Assembly: GCF_011694515.1 (NCBI RefSeq)
Contig: NZ_CP050192.1
Coordinates: 4,782,527-4,846,526 of the forward strand
Length of the DNA: 64,000 nucleotides
Source of the DNA: Mycobacterium sp. DL592
GTDB lineage: Bacteria; Actinomycetota; Actinomycetes; Mycobacteriales; Mycobacteriaceae
Reading direction: 5' to 3'
How positions within the stretch are numbered: the stretch's first letter is position 1; every line of letters begins with the position of its first letter. The translations under genes and the position numbers were made by a program. Of the stretch, positions 53,563 through 61,694 are shown in pieces. The notes beneath the pieces are model-generated. The model searched no databases. It had not been told where the DNA came from and saw only the letters and a program-made list of their open reading frames with translations.

Positions 53563-55497
53563 CTACTTGATGACGAAGTTCGACCATTCGGGTTCGCGAA
53601 CGGCGTTCCAGAACACCGGGAGTCGCCACGGGCTGACCGTGTGGATCTCACCGTCGGAGTTCTTGAAGTACGAGTGCTTGATCGACGGGTGCGCCCACAC
53701 CATGGTGTTGATCTCCGCCTGGTGCCTGCGGTGCCACTCGTCGGTGGCCTCGGTCGTCGGTTCGATGGAGTGCAGATGCTTGCCGATCATCTCGGCGAGC
53801 AGGAGGTTGACGTAGCGCATCTGCAGTTCGGAGTTGAAGATCAGGCTGCCGCCGTGGGCCAGGTGGTTGCCCGGGCCGTAGAGCATGAAGAAGTTGGGGA
53901 AGCCGGGGACCGTGACGCCGAGATAGCCGACCGGCCTGGTTCCCCATGCGGTGCGCAGGTCGACGCCGTCGCGGCCGGTGATCGTCAACGGGTACAGCAC
54001 CTCGGTGGCGCGAAAACCGGTGGCGTAGACGATGATGTCGACCTCGTGGGACACGCCGTCGGCGGTGACCACCGCGTGCGGGGTGATCCGTTCGATCGGG
54101 GTGCGGACCAGCTCGACGTTGTCGCGGCGCAGGGTTTTCAGCCAGGTTCCGTTGTCCTGCAGGGTGCGCTTGCCGGTGGCCGGGTAGTCGGGCATGACCT
54201 TGGCCAGCAGTTCGTCGTCACCGTCGACCTGGGTGGTGATCCAGTCGCTGAACATCAGCCTGGCCATGGCGTTCATCTCGCTGACCGCGTAGTCGGGGTC
54301 CTCGGGATGGATGTAGTCCGGATCCGAACGCGCCGCATCCAGGCCCTTGTCCGCGCCGGGCCACATCAGCAGGAACCGGTACCAGCGGCCGTAGAACGGC
54401 AGGTGGTCCATCGCCCAGCGCACACCGTCGGGCACGCTGTCGTGGTACATCGGGTTCGGGAACATCCATTGCGCGGTCCGCTGGAACACCGTGAGGTGCT
54501 CGACGGAGTCGGCGATGGCCGGTGCGATCTGGAATCCGCTCGCCCCGGCGCCGATCAGGGCGACCCGCTTGCCGGTGACGTCGACGGAGTGATCCCACGC
54601 CGCGGAGTGGAAAGCCGGGCCCTCGAAGGTGTCGGCGCCGTCGATGTCGGGGATCTGCGGCCGGTTGAGCTGGCCGACGGCGGTGATGACCGCGCGGGCC
54701 CGGATCCCGGATTCGACGCCGTCGGCGCCGCGAACGGTGACCAGCCAGGTTCCGTCGTCGTCATTCCAGACCGCCGAGACCACCTCGGTCTGCCAGCGGA
54801 TGTTGTCGTCGAGGCCGTGGCGGTCGAGCACCTCCTCGAAGTAGGCCCGCAGCTCGGGCTGCTCGGCGAAGTAGTGCGACCAGTTGTTGGACGGCTCGAA
54901 GCTATAGCAGTAGAAGTGGTTGGCGACATCGACCCGGGCGCCGGGATAGCTGTTCTCCCACCAGGTCCCGCCGGGGCCCGCGTTCTTCTCGATGACGGTG
55001 AACGGGATGTTGGCCTGCTTGAGCCGGATGGCCGCCAACAGGCCGGACTCGCCGCAGCCGATGACCACGACGGGGAAGTCGGCGGTGTCGGCGGGATCCA
55101 GCGCTGCGGGGCGGCGCGGATCGACACCCTCGAGGTCCATCTCTTCGAGGACCATCGGCTGGTATTCGGCGTCGACGTGTTCGCAGGCCGCCCAGTCGAG
55201 CATCTCCTGGACCAGCTCGGGGCTCAGCGCGACCGGACCTGGGCAGCCGCGGTCGCGGTAGTCGATGATCACCGGCAGGGCCAGCGCGCGGGCCTTGGCC
55301 TTGTCCTCCTCGGACATGAAGCCCTGAACCTCGTTGAGGAACAGGCCGGCCTGGGCGAACTCCCGGATGTAGCGCGGGTCGCCGGTGATGTGCACCAGCG
55401 ACAGCAGCAGGGTGGGGATGCTGACATCCTCCAACGCGGCGGCGATCTGCTCGTCGGACGTCGTGAATGGTTGGCCGGCATAGGGATTCTGCGTCAC
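53563..55497 (-). CDS. Flavin-containing Baeyer-Villiger-type monooxygenase with N-terminal extension
   Basis: 644 residues. About 140 residues of helical extension precede the FAD Rossmann motif IGCGESG (146-152). The BVMO fingerprint is FEGPAFHSAAWD (291-302), with Asp where many type I enzymes have Pro. The NADPH motif is IGAGASG (315-321). Family enzymes insert oxygen next to a ketone, giving esters or lactones. Operon with the zinc dehydrogenase and divergent from an esterase that could hydrolyse the ester product. Ketone substrate unknown; terpenoid or sterol ketones are possible. Confidence 0.92.
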   Translation of the reverse strand: MTQNPYAGQPFTTSDEQIAAALEDVSIPTLLLSLVHITGDPRYIREFAQAGLFLNEVQGFMSEEDKAKARALALPVIIDYRDRGCPGPVALSPELVQEMLDWAACEHVDAEYQPMVLEEMDLEGVDPRRPAALDPADTADFPVVVIGCGESGLLAAIRLKQANIPFTVIEKNAGPGGTWWENSYPGARVDVANHFYCYSFEPSNNWSHYFAEQPELRAYFEEVLDRHGLDDNIRWQTEVVSAVWNDDDGTWLVTVRGADGVESGIRARAVITAVGQLNRPQIPDIDGADTFEGPAFHSAAWDHSVDVTGKRVALIGAGASGFQIAPAIADSVEHLTVFQRTAQWMFPNPMYHDSVPDGVRWAMDHLPFYGRWYRFLLMWPGADKGLDAARSDPDYIHPEDPDYAVSEMNAMARLMFSDWITTQVDGDDELLAKVMPDYPATGKRTLQDNGTWLKTLRRDNVELVRTPIERITPHAVVTADGVSHEVDIIVYATGFRATEVLYPLTITGRDGVDLRTAWGTRPVGYLGVTVPGFPNFFMLYGPGNHLAHGGSLIFNSELQMRYVNLLLAEMIGKHLHSIEPTTEATDEWHRRHQAEINTMVWAHPSIKHSYFKNSDGEIHTVSPWRLPVFWNAVREPEWSNFVIK

Positions 55498-55522
55498 ACC
55501 GGGTTCCTCTCACCGATCGGCA

Positions 55523-55547
55523 ATTACGCTACGCGTAGTTCCGTAAT
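55523..55547. promoter_or_regulatory. Nested palindrome in the monooxygenase/esterase divergent promoter
   Basis: CTACGCGTAG (55529-55538) is perfectly palindromic and lies between outer arms ATTAC (55523-55527) and GTAAT (55543-55547), placed slightly asymmetrically. It begins 25 bases upstream of the monooxygenase start. Likely a regulator site for the monooxygenase operon; no regulator gene is adjacent. Confidence 0.45.
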
Positions 55548-55645
55548 AGCGGACCTCACGATACTGTCGGCTCCGGCACGGATCAAGGGCCGCTCCCACT
55601 GGGGGCACTCCCGGCCCGTGCCAGCGGCAAGGCCATACTGGCGGC

Positions 55646-56530
55646 GTGGCGAACACCGACATCCACCCCGAACTGCGCAGTGCGGCGCGGTACGTCCCGC
55701 GCAAGCTCATCTCCGGATTCACGACCCCGTTCATCCGGAAGCTGACCAGCCTGCAGCGCGTCGACAACGAGGGCGTCGAGGTGCTCACCCTGCCCTCCGG
55801 GGTCGGCGTGCGGCTCTACCGGCCCGCCGGGACGACCACGCCCACGCCTGCACTGCTGTGGATTCACGGCGGCGGCTACGTGATCGGCACCGCCGCCCAG
55901 GACGACGCGCTGTGCCGCCGGTTCGTCACCACGCTGGGCATCACCGTCGCCTCCGTCGACTACCGGCTGGCTCCCGAACATCCCTACCCCGCGCCGCTGG
56001 AAGACTGCTACAGCGCGTTGACCTGGCTGGCCGCGTTGCCCGGTGTGGACCGCGACCACCTCGCGATCGGCGGCGCCAGCGCCGGCGGCGGCCTGGCGGC
56101 TGCGCTGGCATTACTGACCCGCGACCGCGGCGAACTCAACCCGGTGTTCCAGGTGCTGGTCTATCCGATGCTCGACGACCGCACCGTCGGCGCCCATCTT
56201 CACGACGCGGGACACCGGCTGTGGAACGCCACCAGCAACCGCTACGGCTGGCAGTCCTACCTGGGCGGGGCCGACCCGCAGGTGGCCGTGCCCGCCCGTC
56301 GCACCGACCTCGCCGGGCTGCCGCCCGCCTGGCTCGGGGTGGGCACGCTGGACCTGTTCCACGACGAGGACCTGGCGTATGCGGAGCGACTGAAGGCCGC
56401 CGGGGTTCCGTGCGAGGTGCACGTGGTGCCCGGTGCGTTCCACGGCTTCGACGGGATCGTGCCGAAGGCCTCGATCTCCCGGGCATTCTTCGACAGCCAG
56501 TGCGACAGCCTTCGGCCCTACCTGTCATGA
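55646..56530 (+). CDS. HSL-family carboxylesterase (Lip-type)
   Basis: 294 residues from the GTG at 55646; a -10-like CATACT six bases upstream suggests a leaderless message. Oxyanion motif HGGG (74-77), YRLAPEHPYPAPLED, nucleophile Ser145 in GASAGGG, acid in VGTLDLFHDED and His in GAFHGFD. Cleaves short to medium acyl esters. It overlaps the first dehydrogenase of the following pair by four bases (ATGA) and faces away from the monooxygenase, so it may hydrolyse the ester made by it, feeding the dehydrogenases. Confidence 0.9.
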   Translation: MANTDIHPELRSAARYVPRKLISGFTTPFIRKLTSLQRVDNEGVEVLTLPSGVGVRLYRPAGTTTPTPALLWIHGGGYVIGTAAQDDALCRRFVTTLGITVASVDYRLAPEHPYPAPLEDCYSALTWLAALPGVDRDHLAIGGASAGGGLAAALALLTRDRGELNPVFQVLVYPMLDDRTVGAHLHDAGHRLWNATSNRYGWQSYLGGADPQVAVPARRTDLAGLPPAWLGVGTLDLFHDEDLAYAERLKAAGVPCEVHVVPGAFHGFDGIVPKASISRAFFDSQCDSLRPYLS

Positions 56531-57642
56531 GCGCGGCGTCACCGGCGCTGAGCACCGAGCAGCGTGACCTCGGCGATGCCGTCACCGACCTGCTGGCCAA
56601 GCGGTCACCGGAGGCCGAGGTCCGCCGGCTGATGGCCGAGGACAGCGGATACGACCCCGCGCTGTGGGCTGAGCTGGCCGCGATGGGCATCCTCGGTCTG
56701 GCGATCCCCGAACAGTTCGGCGGAGCCGGTGCCGGCGCCGTCGAGCTGGGCGTGGTGTCCGAGCGCATGGGTGCGGCGCTGCTGTGCGCACCGTATCTGT
56801 CCACCGCGGTACTGACCCCGAACCTTCTTCTGGCCCTTGGCGATTCGGCTGAGCAAGCCGACATCCTGCCGCGAATCACAGCCGGTGAACTGGTCACAGG
56901 CGTCGCCTTCGCCGAGGCGGGGTCAGCGCGGCCGCCGGCCGTACCTGCCACCATCGCGACACCGGACGGCGACCAGTGGCGGCTGTCGGGCACCAAGACC
57001 TATGTGCTCGACGCGGCTGCGGCGCAGCTGTTCTACGTCACCGCCGGCACCGGTGTGTTCGCCGTCGAGCGCGACGCGCCCGGGGTGACCGTGGCCCCGC
57101 TGGCCACCGTCGACCAGACCCGCAAACAGGGCCGGCTCACCCTGGAGCGGACCCCGGCCCGACTGGTCGGCTCGATCGAGGCCGGTTCGGCCGCGCTGGA
57201 CGCAGCGCTGGACCGGGCCGCGGTCGCGCTGCTCGGTGAACAGGCCGGCGCCGCAATGCATGTTATGCAGATGGCGGCCGACTACGCCAAGACCCGCTTC
57301 CAGTTCGGCCGCGCGATCGGCAGCTTCCAGGCCATCAAGCACATGTGCGCCGACATGCTGCTCGAAGCGCAGTCCGCGCTGTCGGCGGCCCGGCACGTCG
57401 CGTCGGCGTTTGACATCGCCGAGCCGGATCGGCTGGCCGATCTTGCTCTGGCCCAGGCATTCTGCTCCGAGGCGTTAGTGTCCGTTGCCGCCAGCAACAT
57501 CCAGATCCACGGTGGTATCGGCTTCACCTGGGAGCACCCGGCCCACCTGTATCTGCGGCGGGCACGCACCGATGCCCAGATCTTCGGCGATCCGGCCTGG
57601 CACCGGGAACGCTACATCCGGCTGCGGGAGGCACAGTCATGA
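56527..57642 (+). CDS. Acyl-CoA dehydrogenase, subunit with GGIGFTWEH motif
   Basis: 371 residues. N-terminal helices end in MGILGLAIPEQFGGAGAGAV; the middle domain lacks the standard S-E-P segment (VAFAEAGSARPP instead). The C-terminal domain reads KTRFQFGRAIGSFQAIKHM and IHGGIGFTWEHPAHLYLRRA. These are features of one type of subunit in heteromeric FadE complexes. It overlaps both neighbours by ATGA, indicating tight coupling within an esterase-ACAD-ACAD operon. Confidence 0.9.
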   Translation: MSAASPALSTEQRDLGDAVTDLLAKRSPEAEVRRLMAEDSGYDPALWAELAAMGILGLAIPEQFGGAGAGAVELGVVSERMGAALLCAPYLSTAVLTPNLLLALGDSAEQADILPRITAGELVTGVAFAEAGSARPPAVPATIATPDGDQWRLSGTKTYVLDAAAAQLFYVTAGTGVFAVERDAPGVTVAPLATVDQTRKQGRLTLERTPARLVGSIEAGSAALDAALDRAAVALLGEQAGAAMHVMQMAADYAKTRFQFGRAIGSFQAIKHMCADMLLEAQSALSAARHVASAFDIAEPDRLADLALAQAFCSEALVSVAASNIQIHGGIGFTWEHPAHLYLRRARTDAQIFGDPAWHRERYIRLREAQS

Positions 57643-58796
57643 CCGACGACGACGTGCGCGACGAAGTCCGGGCGTGGCTGACGGCAAACTGGGATCCGGC
57701 CATCGAGCGCGGCGCCTGGGCGCAGCTGGTGTTCGACGCCGGCTGGGCCGTCCCGAGCTGGGAACCACAGTGGTGGGGTCGGGGCCTGACCGATCCCCAA
57801 TCACGGATCGTGGCAGCCGAATTCGCTGCCGTCGGCGCACCGGGAACCGGCCATGACCGGGCCAACCTGTTCGCCACCACCCTGCACGACCTCGGCACCG
57901 ACGAGCAGAAGCACCGACTGATCCCGCCGTCGATCCGCGGCGAGACGAAGTGGTGCCTGCTGTACTCCGAACCGGGTGCAGGCTCCGATCTGGCCGGCCT
58001 ACGCACGAGGGCCGACCGCGACGGCGACGACTGGGTGATCAACGGCCAGAAGGTGTGGACGTCGTTCGCGAAGTCCGCCGACTACGGCCTGCTGGTGGCC
58101 CGTACCGACTGGGATGTGCCCAAGCACAACGGGATCAGCTTCTTCATGTTCCCGATGCGCCAGCCCGGGGTGGAGATCAGGCCGATTCACCAGATCACCG
58201 GGGAGTCGGAGTTCAACGAGGTGTTCATCACCGGGGCGCGCGTCCCCGATGCGAACCTCGTCGGCGAGCCCGGCGGTGGCTGGTCGGTGCTACAGGTGGC
58301 GCTGGCCTACGAGCGCCGCCTGATGGGCGACCTGGCCCGCACCGCCCGCTCTGCACGAAAGCCGCAGGCCGACAACGAGAGTCTGATCGCGCTGGCGCGC
58401 CAGGCCGGTACCCTCTCCAACTCCCACATCCGCCAGGAGATCGCCAGGGTCGAGGCTTACACGGCGGTCAACCGGTGGAACACCCAGCGCGCCAAGGCAA
58501 CCACCGACCGGGCCGAGGCTGCCACCCTGCTGGCACTGGGCAAGATCGCGATGTCGCGAATCCTGCACGAGACCGCCCGGGTCCAGACCGAGATCGTCGG
58601 TCCGGAGTCGATGCTGACCGGTCCGGACAACCCGGTCGGTGACGCGGTGACGTTCCGGACGCTTAACGCCTACTTCACCTCGATCGGCGGCGGCACCGAC
58701 CAGATTCAGCGCAACATCGTCGGCGAACGTGTCCTCGGGCTGCCGAAAGAGCCTGAGCCCTACCGCACTACCGCGTTCCGGGATTTGCCGCACTGA
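57639..58796 (+). CDS. Acyl-CoA dehydrogenase, partner subunit
   Basis: 385 residues. FAD/substrate segment CLLYSEPGAGSDLAGLRTRA, tight-turn WVINGQKVWTSFAKSADYG and C-terminal GGGTDQIQRNIVGERVLGLP. It complements the preceding subunit, which lacks the S-E-P loop, while this one has it. Last gene of the coupled operon; no strong hairpin follows. Substrate unknown. Confidence 0.91.
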   Translation: MTDDDVRDEVRAWLTANWDPAIERGAWAQLVFDAGWAVPSWEPQWWGRGLTDPQSRIVAAEFAAVGAPGTGHDRANLFATTLHDLGTDEQKHRLIPPSIRGETKWCLLYSEPGAGSDLAGLRTRADRDGDDWVINGQKVWTSFAKSADYGLLVARTDWDVPKHNGISFFMFPMRQPGVEIRPIHQITGESEFNEVFITGARVPDANLVGEPGGGWSVLQVALAYERRLMGDLARTARSARKPQADNESLIALARQAGTLSNSHIRQEIARVEAYTAVNRWNTQRAKATTDRAEAATLLALGKIAMSRILHETARVQTEIVGPESMLTGPDNPVGDAVTFRTLNAYFTSIGGGTDQIQRNIVGERVLGLPKEPEPYRTTAFRDLPH

Positions 58797-58831
58797 GGCG
58801 GCGACGGGATGATCGCCGGAACTCACAGTAT

Positions 58832-59200
58832 GTGACGGTTCCTCTTGGCTGGAGGTGCAGCGTATCGTCAGCAACTGTGTCCGTGATCGTTTCAGGCCTG
58901 CGCGTGAAGTTCGGTGCGACTCAGGGCGACCTTCGCGTGGGGAGCGGCGGGAAACTCATTCTGGTTGGCTATGTCGCAGGCACGCTGACGATCGCTTCAG
59001 GCGGTCGCGCCCTCATTATCGGCATGGTGGAACGACTCACTGTTGAGCCGGGCGGCAGGGCCAAGCTCCGCGGATGGTGCAGGGGCGACGCTATTAATGA
59101 GGGCGGTGACCTCACGGTCATGTCCGGGGCCGTAATCGAAGGTTCATTGCACGGACGCTCATTCACTCGGGTGATACCCGGGGCGAGGATCAACGACTAG
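58832..59200 (+). CDS. Small bactofilin-like beta-repeat protein
   Basis: 122 residues from GTG 58832, or about 107 from GTG 58877; the ribosome-binding site GGAGG (58850-58854) lies inside the longer form, so the shorter start or another nearby is possible. After the start the chain is short repeated strands with Gly turns: GDLRVGSGGKLILVGYVAG, then TLTIASGGRALIIGM, LTVEPGGRAKLRG, DLTVMSGAVIEGSL. A period of about 17-19 residues suggests a beta-solenoid like bactofilins or polymer-forming surface proteins. No signal peptide or catalytic residues. Base composition is less GC-rich than the flanking operon. Function unknown. Confidence 0.65.
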   Translation: MTVPLGWRCSVSSATVSVIVSGLRVKFGATQGDLRVGSGGKLILVGYVAGTLTIASGGRALIIGMVERLTVEPGGRAKLRGWCRGDAINEGGDLTVMSGAVIEGSLHGRSFTRVIPGARIND

Positions 59201-59475
59201 GCGCGACGACGGCTGTGCTCGGAGAAGGCTATAGACCACCATTGGCGCCACCGCGTCTGTTCCGTCGCCCACTACACTGACGTGAAGCGACGTCCCGTCG
59301 CCACGTGACGCCGTCACCGACTTCACGCGGCTAATCTTGCCGCGCTCAACGCTCGTTACAGTCCGGCCAGAGGGGTTTGTCTCTTCTGAGAGAAATGAGA
59401 CCGATCAGAACCTTTCTCACCTTCCTCCATTCGAAGCCAGATGTTGGTGAGTGCTGGGCGGGGGATACTCGTCCG
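59201..59475. other. Intergenic region between the beta-repeat and VOC genes, nothing assignable
   Basis: I see no convincing gene in these 275 bases. Seven-base arms CGTGAAG and CTTCACG lie about 40 bases apart between roughly 59280 and 59330. A minus-strand frame is open for about 70 codons without a good start. Both are noted, neither is called. Confidence 0.4.
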
Positions 59476-59874
59476 ATGCTTGGTCATCTCGGCGTCAACG
59501 TGCCCGATCTCGCCTCCGCAAAGCGGTACTACGCGGCGCTGCTGCCCCTCGTCGGTTTCGAACCATTCCTTGATGCCGACAATGAGTTCGCATTCAGGCC
59601 GGCAGATGGCAAACCGGGCACTTATCTGTTTTTCTATCCATCCGCCATTGCCGGCGACTACTCATCAGACCGAACGGGGCTGCAGCACTTAGCCTTCATG
59701 ACTCGTGGGCGCTCACTCGTCGACGCAGTACACGAGTTCGCAGTCAGCAACGGCAACACCATTCTCTACGCTCCTCAGCACTTCCCACAGTATCCCGGGC
59801 ACTATTACGCCACCTTCTGGCTCGACCCCTTCGGATTGAGGCTAGAGGCGGTCTGCCATCACGATCGTGACTAG
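59476..59874 (+). CDS. VOC superfamily (glyoxalase/dioxygenase-fold) protein
   Basis: 132 residues from the ATG at 59476, with GGGGGA upstream. Two beta-alpha-beta-beta-beta units: MLGHLGVNVPDLASAKRYYA with a metal His, LQHLAFMTRGRSLVDAVHEF with a second His, and the closing WLDPFGLRLEAVCH with the Glu ligand. Such proteins include glyoxalases, dioxygenases and antibiotic-binding proteins. The frame is open to 59377 but upstream starts are less convincing. It is next to hipBA, in convergent orientation, within the low-GC islet. Confidence 0.82.
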   Translation: MLGHLGVNVPDLASAKRYYAALLPLVGFEPFLDADNEFAFRPADGKPGTYLFFYPSAIAGDYSSDRTGLQHLAFMTRGRSLVDAVHEFAVSNGNTILYAPQHFPQYPGHYYATFWLDPFGLRLEAVCHHDRD

Positions 59875-59975
59875 GACGACCAGCCAAGCTGATCCTCTAT
59901 CTGATTCGTAGAGAAACGAGGCGATCACGTGGCCCTCGCAAGCGCGGAAGGCAAATTTCACGCCCACAGCAACCG

Positions 59976-61277
59976 TTAGGCGTCCGAGCCTTCCGCCGTG
60001 GCGTCGGAATCTCCGGATCTCAAAGCCGCTGTCGGCCAAGAGCGTCGGGCCCACAATTGATGAAGGTTCGACTTAACCGACTCGGCTCCTCGTGGAAGCT
60101 CGACCCGTTCGACCGAGCTATATACCCGCTCCATACAAGTCCGTACCGCGACATGTGCTCGTCGCGTCCCCATTCCCCATGATGAGGCTTCGGCAACCAG
60201 GTCATCGATATCGATGTTGTTGATACTCGTCTTGCCGTTGATGACATGACCTGTGCCGTTGAAGGCCGGGGCGAGGTACCTCACCGGGGCGGCGTCGTAG
60301 ATCGGTGCCAGGGACACGCTCCCCTCGCGACCGATCATCACTGAGTAGTTTTTGGAATGGGCGTCAGCGTTACCAATCACGACGTTGAACGTCACAGCTT
60401 CCAGCAATGCAGACCGAAACGCGTCAGGGTCCAGAGCCCTTGGTGCAGCCGCGCGCGCTATGCGTCGCAGCCTCGACCCCGAACGGGTTGCTTCGCCAGT
60501 GCTCTCATACTTGGCCTGGGGGTCGAGACCTAGCGCCTGACAGAAATCCTCTTGATGCAGTCGGTTCCCATCAGACCCACGGTCATATCGGGTAACGATG
60601 ATCGCCTGGCGCTCCTGAAACCGCTCCACGCGCGACTCTGCAGCATTCATGCTTGCCTCGCGCGCGACACGCAACGCCCAATCTTCGCTCTGAATAAGAT
60701 GTTTCACTGAGCCACCGTGCGGCTCGGGCTTGATGATGTGGGTCGAGGCTGCGCCGGCTTCGGGCCAGCCCCAGCTGCCATCGGGGAATGCCACCAATAG
60801 CACCTTGTCTTGAATGCCGGCTAATGATGCCTGCGGAGTAGCGCCCTCAGGGAGATGGTAGGTCGGCAGATCCGTGATTAGAGTGTCGACTTCCAGTTTG
60901 GTCAGGGGTCGGACGTGACCAGCGTCGGGCTTTGCACCGTCGGTGAGAATCTGGACAGCCCCGGCACATTCTGCGCCTACCCGTTCCAATAGCGTCATCG
61001 TGTCGTTGACTGGTACGCCGGCCTCAGTCGCGATGTGGCGGCGCAGGTTTCCCTCGGGCAGAAGGCCCTCGATGAATGCCGACACCTGCCGCGCGCCGTC
61101 CTTATCCTGGATCGGCTTTCGCGAAACAGGCAACGCCAAAGACAGGACTCGGCTCCCCTCGCCGAAGGTGTCGAGCGCGTCCTCGGTGAATTCCAAACGC
61201 AGCCGGAATCGGCGGGGCTCACTCAGCCCGGCGACGTGGACACCGTACAACCAAACGCCGAGTGCCTTAGGTGCCAT
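59976..61277 (-). CDS. hipA: HipA-family serine/threonine kinase toxin
   Basis: 433 residues, about the length of E. coli HipA. N-terminal subdomain with LPEGNLRRHIATEAGV, the kinase loop SLAGIQDK at 151-158 (in E. coli HipA the equivalent Ser150 is autophosphorylated) and the catalytic NADAHSKN at 303-310 (Asp305). E. coli HipA phosphorylates glutamyl-tRNA synthetase and drives persistence; the target here is not shown. The hipA start overlaps hipB by 11 bases, as expected for antitoxin-first operons. The C-terminal 40 residues are hydrophilic. Confidence 0.93.
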   Translation of the reverse strand: MAPKALGVWLYGVHVAGLSEPRRFRLRLEFTEDALDTFGEGSRVLSLALPVSRKPIQDKDGARQVSAFIEGLLPEGNLRRHIATEAGVPVNDTMTLLERVGAECAGAVQILTDGAKPDAGHVRPLTKLEVDTLITDLPTYHLPEGATPQASLAGIQDKVLLVAFPDGSWGWPEAGAASTHIIKPEPHGGSVKHLIQSEDWALRVAREASMNAAESRVERFQERQAIIVTRYDRGSDGNRLHQEDFCQALGLDPQAKYESTGEATRSGSRLRRIARAAAPRALDPDAFRSALLEAVTFNVVIGNADAHSKNYSVMIGREGSVSLAPIYDAAPVRYLAPAFNGTGHVINGKTSINNIDIDDLVAEASSWGMGTRRAHVAVRTCMERVYSSVERVELPRGAESVKSNLHQLWARRSWPTAALRSGDSDATAEGSDA

Positions 61278-61518
61278 CGGTCACCGTCACTCGAGAGAAC
61301 TTTGGCACTAGTGCGAGCGCGATGCCGCATTCCGATAGAGCGCGCAGCGCAATGTCGACGCTGACGGATTCCCCCCGCTCAAGACGCGAGATGGTCATAC
61401 GGGTGACTCCGATACGGCTAGCAAGCTCATCCTGAAGGAAGCCTCTTGCCTGACGCGCGCGCCGGACGTGCTCGCCGAGGTCGACGGTGTCGTACACCAG
61501 AGGTACCGAATGATACAT
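61267..61518 (-). CDS. hipB: HipB-like XRE-family antitoxin
   Basis: 83 residues, mostly one helix-turn-helix: LGEHVRRARQARGFLQDELA, IGVTRMTISRLERGES. A short C-terminal strand (ALVPKFSRVTV) could pair in a dimer. The ATG overlaps operator site A, and a TATGAT (minus strand, 61530-61525) six bases upstream of it indicates leaderless transcription. HipB neutralises HipA and represses the operon; the four-site array upstream is its expected target. Confidence 0.92.
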   Translation of the reverse strand: MYHSVPLVYDTVDLGEHVRRARQARGFLQDELASRIGVTRMTISRLERGESVSVDIALRALSECGIALALVPKFSRVTVTDGT

Positions 61519-61640
61519 ATTCCGATCATAGGCGCCGTACGACTACATGATCAGTATTTCGATCATGACATCGAGTTACGCGAATGATCGATATTTCGGT
61601 CATTCGCGCTGGGCGCACCAATGATCAAAATATGTAGCAA
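61510..61640 (-). promoter_or_regulatory. Four-site operator array of hipBA with exact 37-bp period
   Basis: Site A 61510-61529 (ATGATACATATTCCGATCAT), B 61547-61566 (ATGATCAGTATTTCGATCAT), C 61584-61603 (ATGATCGATATTTCGGTCAT) and D 61621-61640 (left half ATGATC and A/T-rich core kept, right half lost). Each starts exactly 37 bases after the previous, with unrelated 17-base spacers. A-C are inverted repeats ATGATM-n8-GRTCAT. A covers the hipB start and -10; B lies about where a -35 would be. Confidence 0.85.
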
Positions 61641-61694
61641 GAGCCAAGCGACTGCGTGACATTCTCAGTCGCAGCCCCTAAATCAGTTAGTGCA

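Noticed and set aside
53506..57642. A 1378-codon open frame on the plus strand running through the monooxygenase and into the first dehydrogenase of the esterase operon
   Set aside because: Only the last 371 codons (from 56527) are real; the rest is antisense to the monooxygenase and out of frame with the esterase.
59201..59420. Minus-strand frame of about 70 codons between the beta-repeat and VOC genes
   Set aside because: No ATG near its beginning, a stop directly upstream, a weak site before the only GTG, and it runs antisense into the beta-repeat gene.
61510..61640. CRISPR array
   Set aside because: Repeats are only 20 bases, palindromic, spaced by 17 bases, overlap the hipB start and have no cas genes nearby. 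A repressor operator array explains them better.
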